In this document: positions 33,669-43,006 of the stretch, in pieces
Numbering within the stretch: position 1 is the first letter of the stretch
Layout: each line of letters begins with the position of its first letter
DNA from: Chryseobacterium limigenitum
GTDB taxonomy: Bacteria; Bacteroidota; Bacteroidia; Flavobacteriales; Weeksellaceae
NCBI RefSeq assembly: GCF_900114875.1
Contig: NZ_FPKW01000002.1
Coordinates: 372,001-436,000, forward strand
Reading direction: 5' to 3'
DNA: 64,000 nt
Translations under genes and position numbers: made by a program
The notes under the pieces: generated by a model
Database searches by the model: none
Told to the model about the DNA's origin: nothing
Seen by the model: the letters and a program-made list of their open reading frames with translations, nothing else

Positions 33669-34955
33669 ATGAAAAAGATTTACATACTATCAGCAGTATT
33701 ATCTGCATTTTCTTTACAGGCTCAGTTCACTGTTACTGTACAGACGCCTGCAGATTTTAAAGAACAAGACGCTATTCTATATACTTTAAACGGATCGAAA
33801 GATATTATTGCCTCTAAAGAGCAGGTTAAAAATAATGTATGGACTTTTAAATACCCAAAAAATTATTCGGGTATGATGAAGATCTATTTTCCCACTACTA
33901 ATAATTCGATTAGTTTTATCTCAGAAAATAAAAACGTAAGTATAAAATTAGAGACTCAAGATAATAAGGTTAAGAATATTGTTTATCAGGATGAATCTAA
34001 TGATTTAATGAGTAAATTACAGGAAGGATCTCAGAAGAAGGAATTGATTTTACCTGCTTTAACTCAAATTAAAGAGTATTATAAAGACAATACTGATTTC
34101 GGGAAAGCTTTAAAAACTGAAATAAGCAGACTTTCTGGAGGCCTTAATTCTGTTGATCAAGCTCAGCATCCTTTTATTTATTACTATAATACTAATTATA
34201 GCAAGTTTTTATCTGCTGATAACTCTAAAAAGGTTACTCAGGAAGACATTGCTAACTTCCTGGATAAATCTAACGATCTTCTTGAAACATCATCATTATT
34301 AAGACCTATACTTGTTGCTTACCTGAATACCGGAGGGAACACGAATGTTGGCGCTTCCGTAGACAAACTTTTAGATACTTTAAAGGTAGAAACACCGCGT
34401 GGACAGACCGTTTTATCTGAATTGATTGACATATTTGATGTATATGATATGAATGAATTCAAAGATAAATACCTAGGTCTTGCTAAAAATCTTAAATGTA
34501 CGATCAATGACAGGTTGGCTTCAACAATTAAATCGAATACTAATGTAGAGATTGGAGCAACTTTCCCAAATAATAAATTCCAATCTCCTTTGAATACAAC
34601 AGCAAAGTCATTGTATGATGTAAAAGCTGACAAGAAGGTGATTGTTTTCTGGTCGTCTACCTGTTCACACTGTGAAAGTGAACTTCCAAAATTATTGGAA
34701 AAATACAACGATTTAAAAGCTAAGAATATTCAGATTGTTGGGCTTTCTCTGGATACAGATAAAGATTCATACAGCAAAAAAATAAGTGTATTTCCATGGA
34801 TCAATGATTCTGAATTAAAGGGATGGAACAGTAGTTATGTAGATACTTACAATGTTCATGCAACTCCGACTTATTTTATTTTAGATGCTAACAATAAGAT
34901 AATCAGTAAACCAGATCACGTAGGTGATGTTTTGGAATATTTTAAGATAAAATAA
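33669..34955 (+). CDS. TlpA/ResA-like thioredoxin-fold protein, exported
   Basis: The signal peptide MKKIYILSAVLSAFSLQAQ leads to a long N-terminal region of about 290 residues (DUF4369-like beta domain plus helices). A C-terminal thioredoxin domain follows, with the redox motif STCSHCESELPKLLEKY near residue 335, VGLSLDTDKDSY, and the cis-Pro loop VHATPTYFILD. It probably reduces or exchanges disulfides in the periplasm. Length is 428 residues, as in many Bacteroidota TlpA-like proteins. Confidence 0.88.
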   Translation: MKKIYILSAVLSAFSLQAQFTVTVQTPADFKEQDAILYTLNGSKDIIASKEQVKNNVWTFKYPKNYSGMMKIYFPTTNNSISFISENKNVSIKLETQDNKVKNIVYQDESNDLMSKLQEGSQKKELILPALTQIKEYYKDNTDFGKALKTEISRLSGGLNSVDQAQHPFIYYYNTNYSKFLSADNSKKVTQEDIANFLDKSNDLLETSSLLRPILVAYLNTGGNTNVGASVDKLLDTLKVETPRGQTVLSELIDIFDVYDMNEFKDKYLGLAKNLKCTINDRLASTIKSNTNVEIGATFPNNKFQSPLNTTAKSLYDVKADKKVIVFWSSTCSHCESELPKLLEKYNDLKAKNIQIVGLSLDTDKDSYSKKISVFPWINDSELKGWNSSYVDTYNVHATPTYFILDANNKIISKPDHVGDVLEYFKIK

Positions 34956-34956
34956 T

Positions 34957-34987
34957 TTTGGTGGTAAGTAAATATTTTCTATATTTG
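34957..34987 (+). promoter_or_regulatory. Promoter of tRNA-Met
   Basis: TTTG at 34957-34960 and TATATTTG at 34980-34987 are exactly 19 bases apart. This is an excellent Bacteroidetes consensus promoter, ending 12 bases before the tRNA. Confidence 0.75.
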
Positions 34988-34999
34988 CACCACCAAAAC

Positions 35000-35073
35000 G
35001 GCGAGGTAGCTCAGTTGGTTAGAGCGCAGGATTCATAACCCTGAGGTCACGGGTTCAATTCCCGTCTTCGCTA
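35000..35073 (+). tRNA. tRNA-Met (anticodon CAT)
   Basis: The 74-base gene folds as a cloverleaf. The acceptor is GGCGAGG with CTTCGCT (two G-T pairs), the D-stem is GCTC/GAGC, and the anticodon loop is TTCATAA with CAT at 35034-35036. The T-arm is ACGGG-TTCAATT-CCCGT. CCA is not encoded. One A-C mismatch lies at the base of the anticodon loop. It marks the boundary between core genes and the accessory island, so its 3' end is a candidate attachment site. Confidence 0.93.
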
Positions 35074-35103
35074 CAAATAATAAGCTGGTAATCAGTGTTT
35101 TAG

Positions 35104-35128
35104 CTCTCTTTTTTAAGAGAGTTTTTTT
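35104..35128 (+). terminator. Terminator after tRNA-Met
   Basis: CTCTCTT and AAGAGAG (7 bp) enclose TTTT and are followed by seven T residues. Confidence 0.85.
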
Positions 35129-35141
35129 GTGCCTTGAACTT

Positions 35142-35232
35142 GGGTACAACATAGGTACAACATTTTGCGGTTTTAAATGGTTTTAAATGAATCGATTCGG
35201 TCTGTTAAAAAATATTTAGAACTGTTGTACCC
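35142..35232. other. Possible attachment or arm-site region of the island
   Basis: GGTACAACAT occurs twice in direct orientation, at 35143-35152 and 35154-35163. GTTGTACCC at 35224-35232 is the inverted form of GGGTACAAC at 35142-35150. Short direct and inverted repeats beside a tRNA 3' end are typical of tyrosine-recombinase attachment sites. No integrase gene is in the window, so this is inference. The rest of the 35074-35381 gap shows nothing coding. Confidence 0.35.
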
Positions 35233-35381
35233 GATAGATTATACGTTTTTTATTAGCTTTTAGAGGTTTTCTTAAAAATTGAGCCTTAGTTTAGTTATTG
35301 ATATTTCTTTTCTTTCTCCAGAAGTTTTATATTTTTATTATATTCAATAAATACCATTTGATATTAAAATTTTATTGACTC

Positions 35382-36550
35382 ATGAAATTACCTACTGATA
35401 TAGAGGACCAGTATCTAAAAGATGTTCTTTCGAATACTTCTTTAAAGGATCTGCCCAACGAAGAATGGAAACTTATTGAAGGTTTTGAGAACTATGCTAT
35501 TTCCAATTACGGAAGAATAAAGAGCCTTGAACGCTGTATTGTAAACTCATATGGAGGGAAATGGAGATTAAAGGATTCTATTAAGAAACCGCGTGTCTTC
35601 AAATACTTTAACAAGTATTTAAAAACCGATTTTTACAGCGTCCGAGGTTCGCTGTCTTTAGAAGGCAAGGAATATGGAAAATCCATACCTCGTTTGGTTT
35701 ATTATCACTTTGTTGAAAAATTTGATATGGATGATAGATCACTTCTTATATCATTCAAAGATAATAACCAGTTCCATGTACATGCCGATAACTTGGAAAA
35801 ACTATCCGTGAGCGACTTGCATTATAAAACAATGAAACTAGGAAGGGGCAAAAAAAGAAATTTTGACCGAGCTGTAAATCAGTATACGGTTGAAGGCAGT
35901 TTTGTTGCTTCTTATGAAAGTATGGACGCTGCAGCAGGTAGTCTTGGTATTAACCGTACATATGTTTTGGCTGCAATAGAAAAAGAAAGGCTGACTGCAG
36001 GGGAGTTTCGGTGGTTCTTACAAGATTATGTTCCTTCAAAAGAGGATTTTACACCAATTGTCGAAAATAAATCGGATAAAATACTTAATATATCTCTTTG
36101 GAAAAAATTAGGACAACCTGCAATTGATGAAAATAATCCACCTGCCTGTATGAACTTGTCACTAAAAGATCTTCCGGGCGAGGTATGGAAACCTATTCCC
36201 GGTGCGGAGGATCAGTTTCACATTTCGAATAGAGGAAGGATAAAACGGTTGAACACCTGGACGACACAAACCAAAACCAAGCTTTTTTTAAAGGAACGCA
36301 TTATATCGCTTTTAATGGACTTCTATTCTGAGCAATCGTATTCTTTACAGACTAATTTGTATTATAATGGCAAACGCATTAATTAAGGCTTAACAAGTAT
36401 CTTTATTATTGTTTTGTAGAAGAATTTGATATGAGTGACAGAACCCTAGCTGTTGTTAATCAAAGTGAGCCATTGTGGAATATTGATCTGGCAAAACTTT
36501 CATTACGTCATATTTATACTTTTTTTGAGGTAGGTGAACCAGACAAGTAA
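35382..36550 (+). pseudogene. NUMOD4/NUMOD1 protein (HNH-associated type) with tandem halves, frameshifted
   Basis: The first frame (35382-36386) has a NUMOD4 motif NEEWKLIEGFENYAISNYGR near residue 27. A NUMOD1 helix (NQYTVEGSFVASYESMDAA) follows, and then a second NUMOD4 motif GEVWKPIPGAEDQFHISNRG. Just after GKRI the frame meets TAA. Moving to the frame containing AAG at 36395 restores homology to the first half: LYYCFVEEFDMSDRTLAVVN matches VYYHFVEKFDMDDRSLLISF. That frame runs to TAA at 36548. One indel around 36375-36390 therefore broke a duplicated gene. These domains accompany homing endonucleases, but no HNH motif is seen. Confidence 0.7.
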
Positions 36551-36721
36551 AAGCTTTCATTTATCTAGATTTGTGAGGGCTATGTATAAGAAAGTTCTTT
36601 AACTCTTTTTTATTCACACATAATTTACAAGGAGAAAACTCAATTCGTTTTTAAATTTATATTTCAAAACAATAGTTATAAAAAACTCATTATGAGGAAA
36701 TTGCATATCATTTCTAAGCAG

Positions 36722-37912
36722 TCATGGTATTAACCCTAGTTGTTTAGCAATATCTTTTTTGTATTTTTCAAAAGTTTCGTTTGTATCTTCTTTATCAAAA
36801 ATAATTGAACCAAAAATCTGTTTTTTAAATGTTTCTCTGTCTATTAATATTCCATTTTCCTGAAAAATTTTTTCAATTTCGTCTAGCTGAGAATCAGGAT
36901 ATTGTTTTCTTTTTTTTATTAAATTGAATGAGATGCTTTTATGAAACTCATATCTTGGTTTTATTTTGAATATTTCTAAAAATTCATTTATACCATCTAA
37001 AGATTGTATATTTTCAACTCTTATTTCAACATCATCAATTTGCTTAATTTTTTTGATCTTACTTTCAAAATCAGGATCATTGACATCAAAATTCATCTTA
37101 AATTTTATTAAATCATCTGGAATAAACTCATCAGAAGTTGGGCAAATTTTTGCAAGAGCTTTATTTATTGTAAACTCTTTCATATGCTTAAACTTAGAGT
37201 TACAAGAAGAACAAGAAGGAACTAAATTATAGATACTCAAGGAAAAAAAGGGAAATTCACTTTTTGGTAAAACATGATCTAATGTAAAATGATTTTTTTT
37301 AATTACAATATTTTTTAAATCGATACTTGAAGAATTAGCAATACTTGCAGAATTCCACCAGTTGAATAATTTGGGATAAACCCTTGGTCCTAATACTAAC
37401 TTTAACTCATTTATAATGTTGTTTGAGTATCTTTTTCTCATTATCTCTTCTGCTGTATTCTCTGAAATTTCATCAATCATTATTAATACTTCTTTAGGAG
37501 CTTTAGAGATAAACTCTTCTTTAGAATTGAATTGATAATGTTCTTCAACAGTATTTACATGATCAATATTACAATAATGGCAAGATTTCAAATCAATATT
37601 ATTATTCATGAAAAAACCAGAAATTAAAGGTTGACAATTTTCATAAATTGATTTTACCTTTCCATTCTGCTTTACAATAAAAAATTTTTCAATTTTTTTT
37701 CTATGAGTTGATTTTTTTATAACATCTTGAATGTCTATTAAGGTAGAAAAATCACTTATTATAATTTTTTCTAAACTATAAGTTTTATCAATTTTTTTAA
37801 GAAGAGGATTGATTTTGGACTCATCAATTTTATCTTTTATGAGATTATAATAAGTATTATTGAAGCTCTCTTTCTCAGCTTTATTCTTATGTGGGTATTT
37901 TACTTTTCTCAT
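36722..37912 (-). CDS. HNH endonuclease, Septu PtuB-like
   Basis: The 396-residue protein has a first zinc pair CHYCN near residue 114 and an HNH core LDHVLPKSEF near residue 215, then NLVPSCSSCNSKFKH. This gives the H...N...H and CxxC pattern. The ATPase gene ends 2 bases before this ATG, so the two are coupled. An AAA ATPase with an HNH nuclease in this order is the layout of the Septu anti-phage system (PtuA-PtuB). It is longer than typical PtuB, so this may be a variant. Confidence 0.75.
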   Translation of the reverse strand: MRKVKYPHKNKAEKESFNNTYYNLIKDKIDESKINPLLKKIDKTYSLEKIIISDFSTLIDIQDVIKKSTHRKKIEKFFIVKQNGKVKSIYENCQPLISGFFMNNNIDLKSCHYCNIDHVNTVEEHYQFNSKEEFISKAPKEVLIMIDEISENTAEEIMRKRYSNNIINELKLVLGPRVYPKLFNWWNSASIANSSSIDLKNIVIKKNHFTLDHVLPKSEFPFFSLSIYNLVPSCSSCNSKFKHMKEFTINKALAKICPTSDEFIPDDLIKFKMNFDVNDPDFESKIKKIKQIDDVEIRVENIQSLDGINEFLEIFKIKPRYEFHKSISFNLIKKRKQYPDSQLDEIEKIFQENGILIDRETFKKQIFGSIIFDKEDTNETFEKYKKDIAKQLGLIP

Positions 37913-37914
37913 GA

Positions 37915-40125
37915 CTAAGAATCTTTATTCAATTGCTCTTCAATTTTATCTAATTGGTTTTTTAATTCTTGATGCTTTTCGATTAAATATTTTGGATTAA
38001 ACTTTTTGTCTAATTCCTCAAATTGATTTTGTAAAATATTTCTAATATACTCTTCACCAATTGATAATATAATTCTTTTAAAGTATTCCCTTTGATTAAA
38101 AAAATCAACTTTGCTTAATTCTTCCTTTCTTTTGTAGAATGCTAAAAACTCATTTATTTTAGAAATTGCAAATTCTCCCTTGGTGCTTTCCAGAAAAAAA
38201 CCATTGGTTAACATTTCATGTATGTTACCTGCAAAAGTATTATCTTCTTCGTATATCTGCGGTTGAGATTTTTGAGTCGTTTTATTAATATCTAAAAATA
38301 ATATATTCTGTTTTGGAATATCTGAAAGTATAAAGGGAGAGTGAGTAATAAAAATTATATTAATATTTGGTATACAATCAAAATATCTGTTCTCAAAGTC
38401 GATTTTTTTGATATATTCTAATAAATCATAAATAAAAGTTCTTTGTAATTCGGGATGATAATATAATTCGATTTCGTCCAATATAATGTTGAAGTTATTA
38501 TATACAATAAGATCATCTTTATTTGGATTTTTATTTACTGATAAAAGATTCCTAAGATGATATACAATAGAGTTTAAACTATAGATTTTTTGTTTTTCAC
38601 CAGAGCTTAAATTAGAAAAGTTATTATCATCATTTTCTTCATCAAAATATAGTTCTATTTTGAAAAATGATGGTGGAATGTATTCTATTAAATCTACAAA
38701 ATCATTTAATTCATGATAGGAGTTTACCTCGTCTTCAAGGCTTGATATTGGAATTGTTTTTTCTTTTTCTAATATATTGTCATCAACATATTTTTGATAT
38801 TCATAAAAATTTAATGCTTGCTTTATTTTAAGTGAAATATGACTTCTATCTTGGAATAAGTCTATAATTAGATCATTTTCAAGCTCTGAATTAACAAACT
38901 CATTATCTTTAGTAGCAATATACTTTTTAAAGGTTGGATATCTTTCAACGATGTTAACAATTTTCTTTAAAATATATTCTAATGTTTTTGTGTAAATTTT
39001 ATCAGGTTTTAAAGAAAAGTCGATTTTTTCCAAATCTATACTTTTACCTTCTATAGGTTCCGTGAAAAAATAAGTGTGAAGCTTTGGAAAAAAATGATAT
39101 TTAAAATGCTCCCAATAAACTAGTGTATCTGGAAGTTTTTTATCAATAAAACCCAGTTTAATTCTCTTAATTTCTTTTTCCTGAGCAATTTCTTTGTTAT
39201 TGACGTCTTTTGCTAAAATAAGTGCTAATAGTCTTGAACGAACTAAGTAATTTTCAGAATTAATATCAATAATTCCTTTATCTCTAAACGGATTAAGGAC
39301 AATAGGAGTTTGGTATGAGTCATTTTTATGGAATAGTTTTTCAATCCAAAACCCCGAATCATTGGAATTTAATCCATATAAAGAGTAGTTAACAGTAAGG
39401 TTGTAAAATATTTTCTCTGAAATACCTTTGAATTCATCTTTATTTTTAATTAAAGTTTTCTCCAAAATATTTATTATTCCATCTTTTACTGGAAATAATT
39501 CAATTATATTATCATCTAATTTTAACAAAAATAAATTATCATCTATCTCGTAATATATTTCTATTCGAATATTTTTTATATTCTTATCGTATTCACTTTC
39601 TGCGACATCTTTTTTTAATCTATCGTTTAGTTCAAAAATAGTATTTCGGTACTGAAATTCGAGTTCTTTTTCTCTATTGTCTATATGCTGAATAACGTTT
39701 TTTTCGTTTCTGATAATTTGTGCAACGAGTTCTAATTTTTGAGATAATTTTACGTCTTGTAATTCTGCTCTGTCACTTTTTTCTTGCTCTTCTTTTTCAA
39801 AATCTATAATTTTGGTTTCCCTTGAAATTTTATAAAAAGTTACATACAAAAGCTCCATTAAGCTACTTTTTCCGCTTCCATTTTTTCCTACAATTGCAGA
39901 AATATTAATACTTAATTCTTTAGTTTCTCCGTTTTTGTGTTTGATAGATTGATCATATAAATTTTGAATATCATCATTATTTTTATTTATAATTACATTA
40001 TCCGTGTTCTCAATTTTAAAATCATAATTGTTATTGAATTTATAAAAACAATCTGTACTTAGATTTTTTAGAAAGATATTTTCCTTGCTGTATATTGGTC
40101 TTATTGCTATTAATTTGAAACTCAT
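37915..40125 (-). CDS. AAA ATPase (SMC/RecF-like), Septu PtuA-like
   Basis: The 736-residue ATPase has Walker A GKNGSGKSS near residue 85. A coiled-coil-prone insertion follows (residues about 100-180), then the ABC-type signature LSSGEK near residue 505, Walker B NIILDEIELYYHPE near 550, and IIFITHSPFILSDIP. This is the AAA_15/AAA_21 class used by PtuA, RloC and Gabija-like systems. With the coupled HNH gene it forms a Septu-like pair. No reverse transcriptase is present, which argues against a retron version. Confidence 0.75.
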   Translation of the reverse strand: MSFKLIAIRPIYSKENIFLKNLSTDCFYKFNNNYDFKIENTDNVIINKNNDDIQNLYDQSIKHKNGETKELSINISAIVGKNGSGKSSLMELLYVTFYKISRETKIIDFEKEEQEKSDRAELQDVKLSQKLELVAQIIRNEKNVIQHIDNREKELEFQYRNTIFELNDRLKKDVAESEYDKNIKNIRIEIYYEIDDNLFLLKLDDNIIELFPVKDGIINILEKTLIKNKDEFKGISEKIFYNLTVNYSLYGLNSNDSGFWIEKLFHKNDSYQTPIVLNPFRDKGIIDINSENYLVRSRLLALILAKDVNNKEIAQEKEIKRIKLGFIDKKLPDTLVYWEHFKYHFFPKLHTYFFTEPIEGKSIDLEKIDFSLKPDKIYTKTLEYILKKIVNIVERYPTFKKYIATKDNEFVNSELENDLIIDLFQDRSHISLKIKQALNFYEYQKYVDDNILEKEKTIPISSLEDEVNSYHELNDFVDLIEYIPPSFFKIELYFDEENDDNNFSNLSSGEKQKIYSLNSIVYHLRNLLSVNKNPNKDDLIVYNNFNIILDEIELYYHPELQRTFIYDLLEYIKKIDFENRYFDCIPNINIIFITHSPFILSDIPKQNILFLDINKTTQKSQPQIYEEDNTFAGNIHEMLTNGFFLESTKGEFAISKINEFLAFYKRKEELSKVDFFNQREYFKRIILSIGEEYIRNILQNQFEELDKKFNPKYLIEKHQELKNQLDKIEEQLNKDS

Positions 40126-40292
40126 TATTCTGATTTATAGATTTTTATGTTAAATATATCTTTTCTTTATATGAGGAATATCTGTCCTGTTTTCCTGCAA
40201 ATGCATTTCAAAACTGCGATACAATAATAAGTCTTACAAAGAGATTCATTGACTTGTTGTACACTTAATGATTTACTGTATAGTTATGATAA

Positions 40293-41015
40293 TCAAGAAA
40301 AATCAGGCATTCTATCAATAAACATACACTCATAGATTTCATTTTTTCTGTCAAAATACTTATAATCACACTCTTTAATTATCTTATCACCTTTTGACCA
40401 TCTTATTTTCCAATGATTATCCCCAAAGAATAGGAAAGGAAATTTTAAACCCCGTGAATTGCTATCAATAAATTCAAGTTTCCATACCCAATTTGCAGAA
40501 GTATCTTCAAAGAAAGAACTCTTATCATTCCAGACTTCCAAATATTCCTGTTCATTGGTCTTAATCATTTGATTATGGTCAGTGTTTTCAAGAATAGGGT
40601 TAATTATTTTATACATATAGGTTTTTTCACTTCTATTTTTCCTTGAGTTTTCAGGAAAGCATTCAAACCCGATTTTTTTCCAATAAAATTGTGATTCTTG
40701 AGGAGAACAATATAAATAGAGTGCCTTGTATTGAGTATTATAAAATTGTTTCTCTATTTCATTAAGGATTATTTTTCCTACACCTTTATTTCTAAACTCT
40801 TTCTTGACCTCGGCTAAAGATATAAACATGGATATTTCATTTACAATGAGAGCATAATAGGCAATTACTTTATTGTCGAGTGTTGCAATAATTAAAGAAT
40901 TATTTTTATAACAACTATAAACAGTACCCATACTTGAGTCAGGATAATCTATCCAACTCCTTATTTCACATACATCCTGTTCGGTTGATGTAAAAGATAC
41001 TTTGATGTCTTTCAT
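40293..41015 (-). CDS. GNAT family N-acetyltransferase with extra C-terminal domain
   Basis: The first 140 residues form a GNAT domain: IIATLDNKVIAYYALIVNE, the acetyl-CoA loop VKKEFRNKGVGKIILNEIE and LYCSPQESQFYWKKIGFE. The following 100 residues (WVWKLEFIDSNSRG, WKIRWSKGDKII) do not match anything I recognise. It stands between the Septu-like pair and Gabija in the same direction, 167 and 97 bases away. It may be a cargo gene of the island or an accessory to defence; the substrate is unknown. Confidence 0.75.
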   Translation of the reverse strand: MKDIKVSFTSTEQDVCEIRSWIDYPDSSMGTVYSCYKNNSLIIATLDNKVIAYYALIVNEISMFISLAEVKKEFRNKGVGKIILNEIEKQFYNTQYKALYLYCSPQESQFYWKKIGFECFPENSRKNRSEKTYMYKIINPILENTDHNQMIKTNEQEYLEVWNDKSSFFEDTSANWVWKLEFIDSNSRGLKFPFLFFGDNHWKIRWSKGDKIIKECDYKYFDRKNEIYECMFIDRMPDFS

Positions 41016-41112
41016 TATTTTAGTTTTTATTTGGCAGACATTCTTTGCACCACAGCCATGAGCATCAAAATGAAGAATATTTATGTCTAATCTTTAATGA
41101 GTAAGTCCCAAT

Positions 41113-42996
41113 TTACTTTATTAATTCTACTTCATCTTCGGTAAACCATCCATAATCAATCACATTCTTTTTTAATTCTTCAGGAATATCAGTATAAGAA
41201 ACTAATGCTAAGCTTTCTTTAGCTCTGCTACAAGCTACATAAAACAATCGCATTGTTCTATCTATTCCAGTTTCTTTGCCTTCGTCCATATTTTTTTTAT
41301 CATTACTTGTTAGCGGCTTTATTCCAAACAATTTATCATAACTAAACATAAAACCTCTTGACTCATCATCATCAATAATAACCATCACACGGTCAAATTC
41401 TAAACCTTTAACACCTTGATGTGTTCCAAATTTAGATTCTTCATTGATGTATGAATTATACTTTATAATTTCAGAGAAATTTGCTTTTAACGCTTCTTCC
41501 CAAGCAATCAAAACTTCATCATCTTCGTCAGTTTCTTCCTCTTGTTCATTTTTGTCAGATTGAATGCCAACTCTACTTAAAGCTAACTTTAGAGTTGAGG
41601 AAATTTTAAACAGATTAGTTTCATTTATTTTTTTCAATATTTCTAATAAAGTTGGATGATTTTCATCATTCCAAAGAGATAAAAGTTCATTAACCTTGTT
41701 ATTTACAGAATGTAGAACTTCTAATTTATTGGATTCTTTAAACAATGTCTGTTTGTTAATTAATCCCGAATGTTGCTTTATTATATTGGCTATCTCAAAT
41801 TTATTTTTTTTAATATGGGCATTATATAATGATAAAATTATTCTGGAAAACAAGTTAACAGAAGTTGAAGTTCCATCTAATAATCCGGTTTTAAGTCTGT
41901 CAACCTTATACAATGGAGCAAAAAAAGTAGAAAATCCCATTCTTTTTGCAGCCATATGATGTTCTAATGTTAAGGTCATAACGTCTGAATGATCACCAAA
42001 CCACTTGTCATCATTAGTATATCCTTTCATTTTCTGACGTATTTCGTCTTCAATTTCTGATTTCTCTTTTGAACGGGAAATTGCAAAAAATTTCACAACT
42101 CCGCCAGAGTTTTCACTTCGTGGAACTTGTTCCTGCCCATCTATGTCTTTCCTTATTTTATTTATCAAATCAATGATTCTTGATTTTGAACGATGGTTCA
42201 TTTTTTTTGCAGGTTTAGTCCAACTATCCGGTAATCCAACTCCCAAATTTTCTTTTCCTTCCGAATAAATCCTTTGCATGGTGTCTCCAAACAATCCTAA
42301 TGTGACTTTTCCGTCATTATGATTTTGAAGTTCAAACAAAGCCTCTATTAATTCTTTTTTAGTGTCCTGGCTTTCGTCTATAAGTATAATAGGGAATCTA
42401 TTTAGTAAGATTTGTTTGAACAAATCCTTTGATTTAATAAAATCAGCAGTAATAGAGATTACCTCACTATGATTCAAAGAGTCTTTAGTAATATTATCAC
42501 CATTTGGATTATATACAAACTTCTGAATATTTTGTAATGAAGAAAGTCTGTCCTTTTTAGATTCTATTCTTTGAGCTCTGCTTACAGATGTCTTATTATT
42601 TAAATCTCTACTCCTTGATTGTTGTTCTTCCAGATCTGATATTTCGGAGGTCAAATTATCTTTAATCCAGTTTTTTATATCAAACGTAAAATTTTTTATC
42701 AGCTCCCAACAGAAACTATGAATAGTGCCTACACTAAAAATCGAACTATATTCTAATCTATGGGTAATTTCATCGGCAGCAGCATTGGTATAGGTAATTG
42801 TTGCCACTTTTTTATTTCTAAGTTTAAAATTCTGACCATACTCTTGTTTAAATCGAGAAAGAACATTTACAAGTGTTCTAGTTTTTCCAGAACCAGCACC
42901 AGCGAAAAGAAAAAAGCTTTTTGGTAACGATGGATTAAAGCTTTCAAAAATTTCATCATCAACAGATCCATCAATATCATTATTATATTGAATCAT
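41113..42996 (-). CDS. gajB: Gabija GajB, UvrD/Rep-like helicase
   Basis: The superfamily 1 helicase motifs are complete. Motif I is FAGAGSGKTRTLVN near residue 32, motif II ILIDESQD near 210, and motif III GLFGDTMQRIY. KMNHRSKSRI (motif IV), HQGVKGLEFDRVMVI (motif V) and RLFYVACSRAKESLAL (motif VI) follow. GajB senses DNA ends or termini and activates GajA. It follows gajA by 10 bases on the same strand. At 627 residues it is longer than the B. cereus protein, which I recall as about 500. Confidence 0.9.
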   Translation of the reverse strand: MIQYNNDIDGSVDDEIFESFNPSLPKSFFLFAGAGSGKTRTLVNVLSRFKQEYGQNFKLRNKKVATITYTNAAADEITHRLEYSSIFSVGTIHSFCWELIKNFTFDIKNWIKDNLTSEISDLEEQQSRSRDLNNKTSVSRAQRIESKKDRLSSLQNIQKFVYNPNGDNITKDSLNHSEVISITADFIKSKDLFKQILLNRFPIILIDESQDTKKELIEALFELQNHNDGKVTLGLFGDTMQRIYSEGKENLGVGLPDSWTKPAKKMNHRSKSRIIDLINKIRKDIDGQEQVPRSENSGGVVKFFAISRSKEKSEIEDEIRQKMKGYTNDDKWFGDHSDVMTLTLEHHMAAKRMGFSTFFAPLYKVDRLKTGLLDGTSTSVNLFSRIILSLYNAHIKKNKFEIANIIKQHSGLINKQTLFKESNKLEVLHSVNNKVNELLSLWNDENHPTLLEILKKINETNLFKISSTLKLALSRVGIQSDKNEQEEETDEDDEVLIAWEEALKANFSEIIKYNSYINEESKFGTHQGVKGLEFDRVMVIIDDDESRGFMFSYDKLFGIKPLTSNDKKNMDEGKETGIDRTMRLFYVACSRAKESLALVSYTDIPEELKKNVIDYGWFTEDEVELIK

Positions 42997-43006
42997 TAGA
43001 TTTAAT

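Noticed and set aside
37915..40125. Retron (PtuAB-type) interpretation of the ATPase/HNH pair
   Set aside because: No reverse transcriptase or msr-msd-like RNA region is visible within several kilobases on either side.
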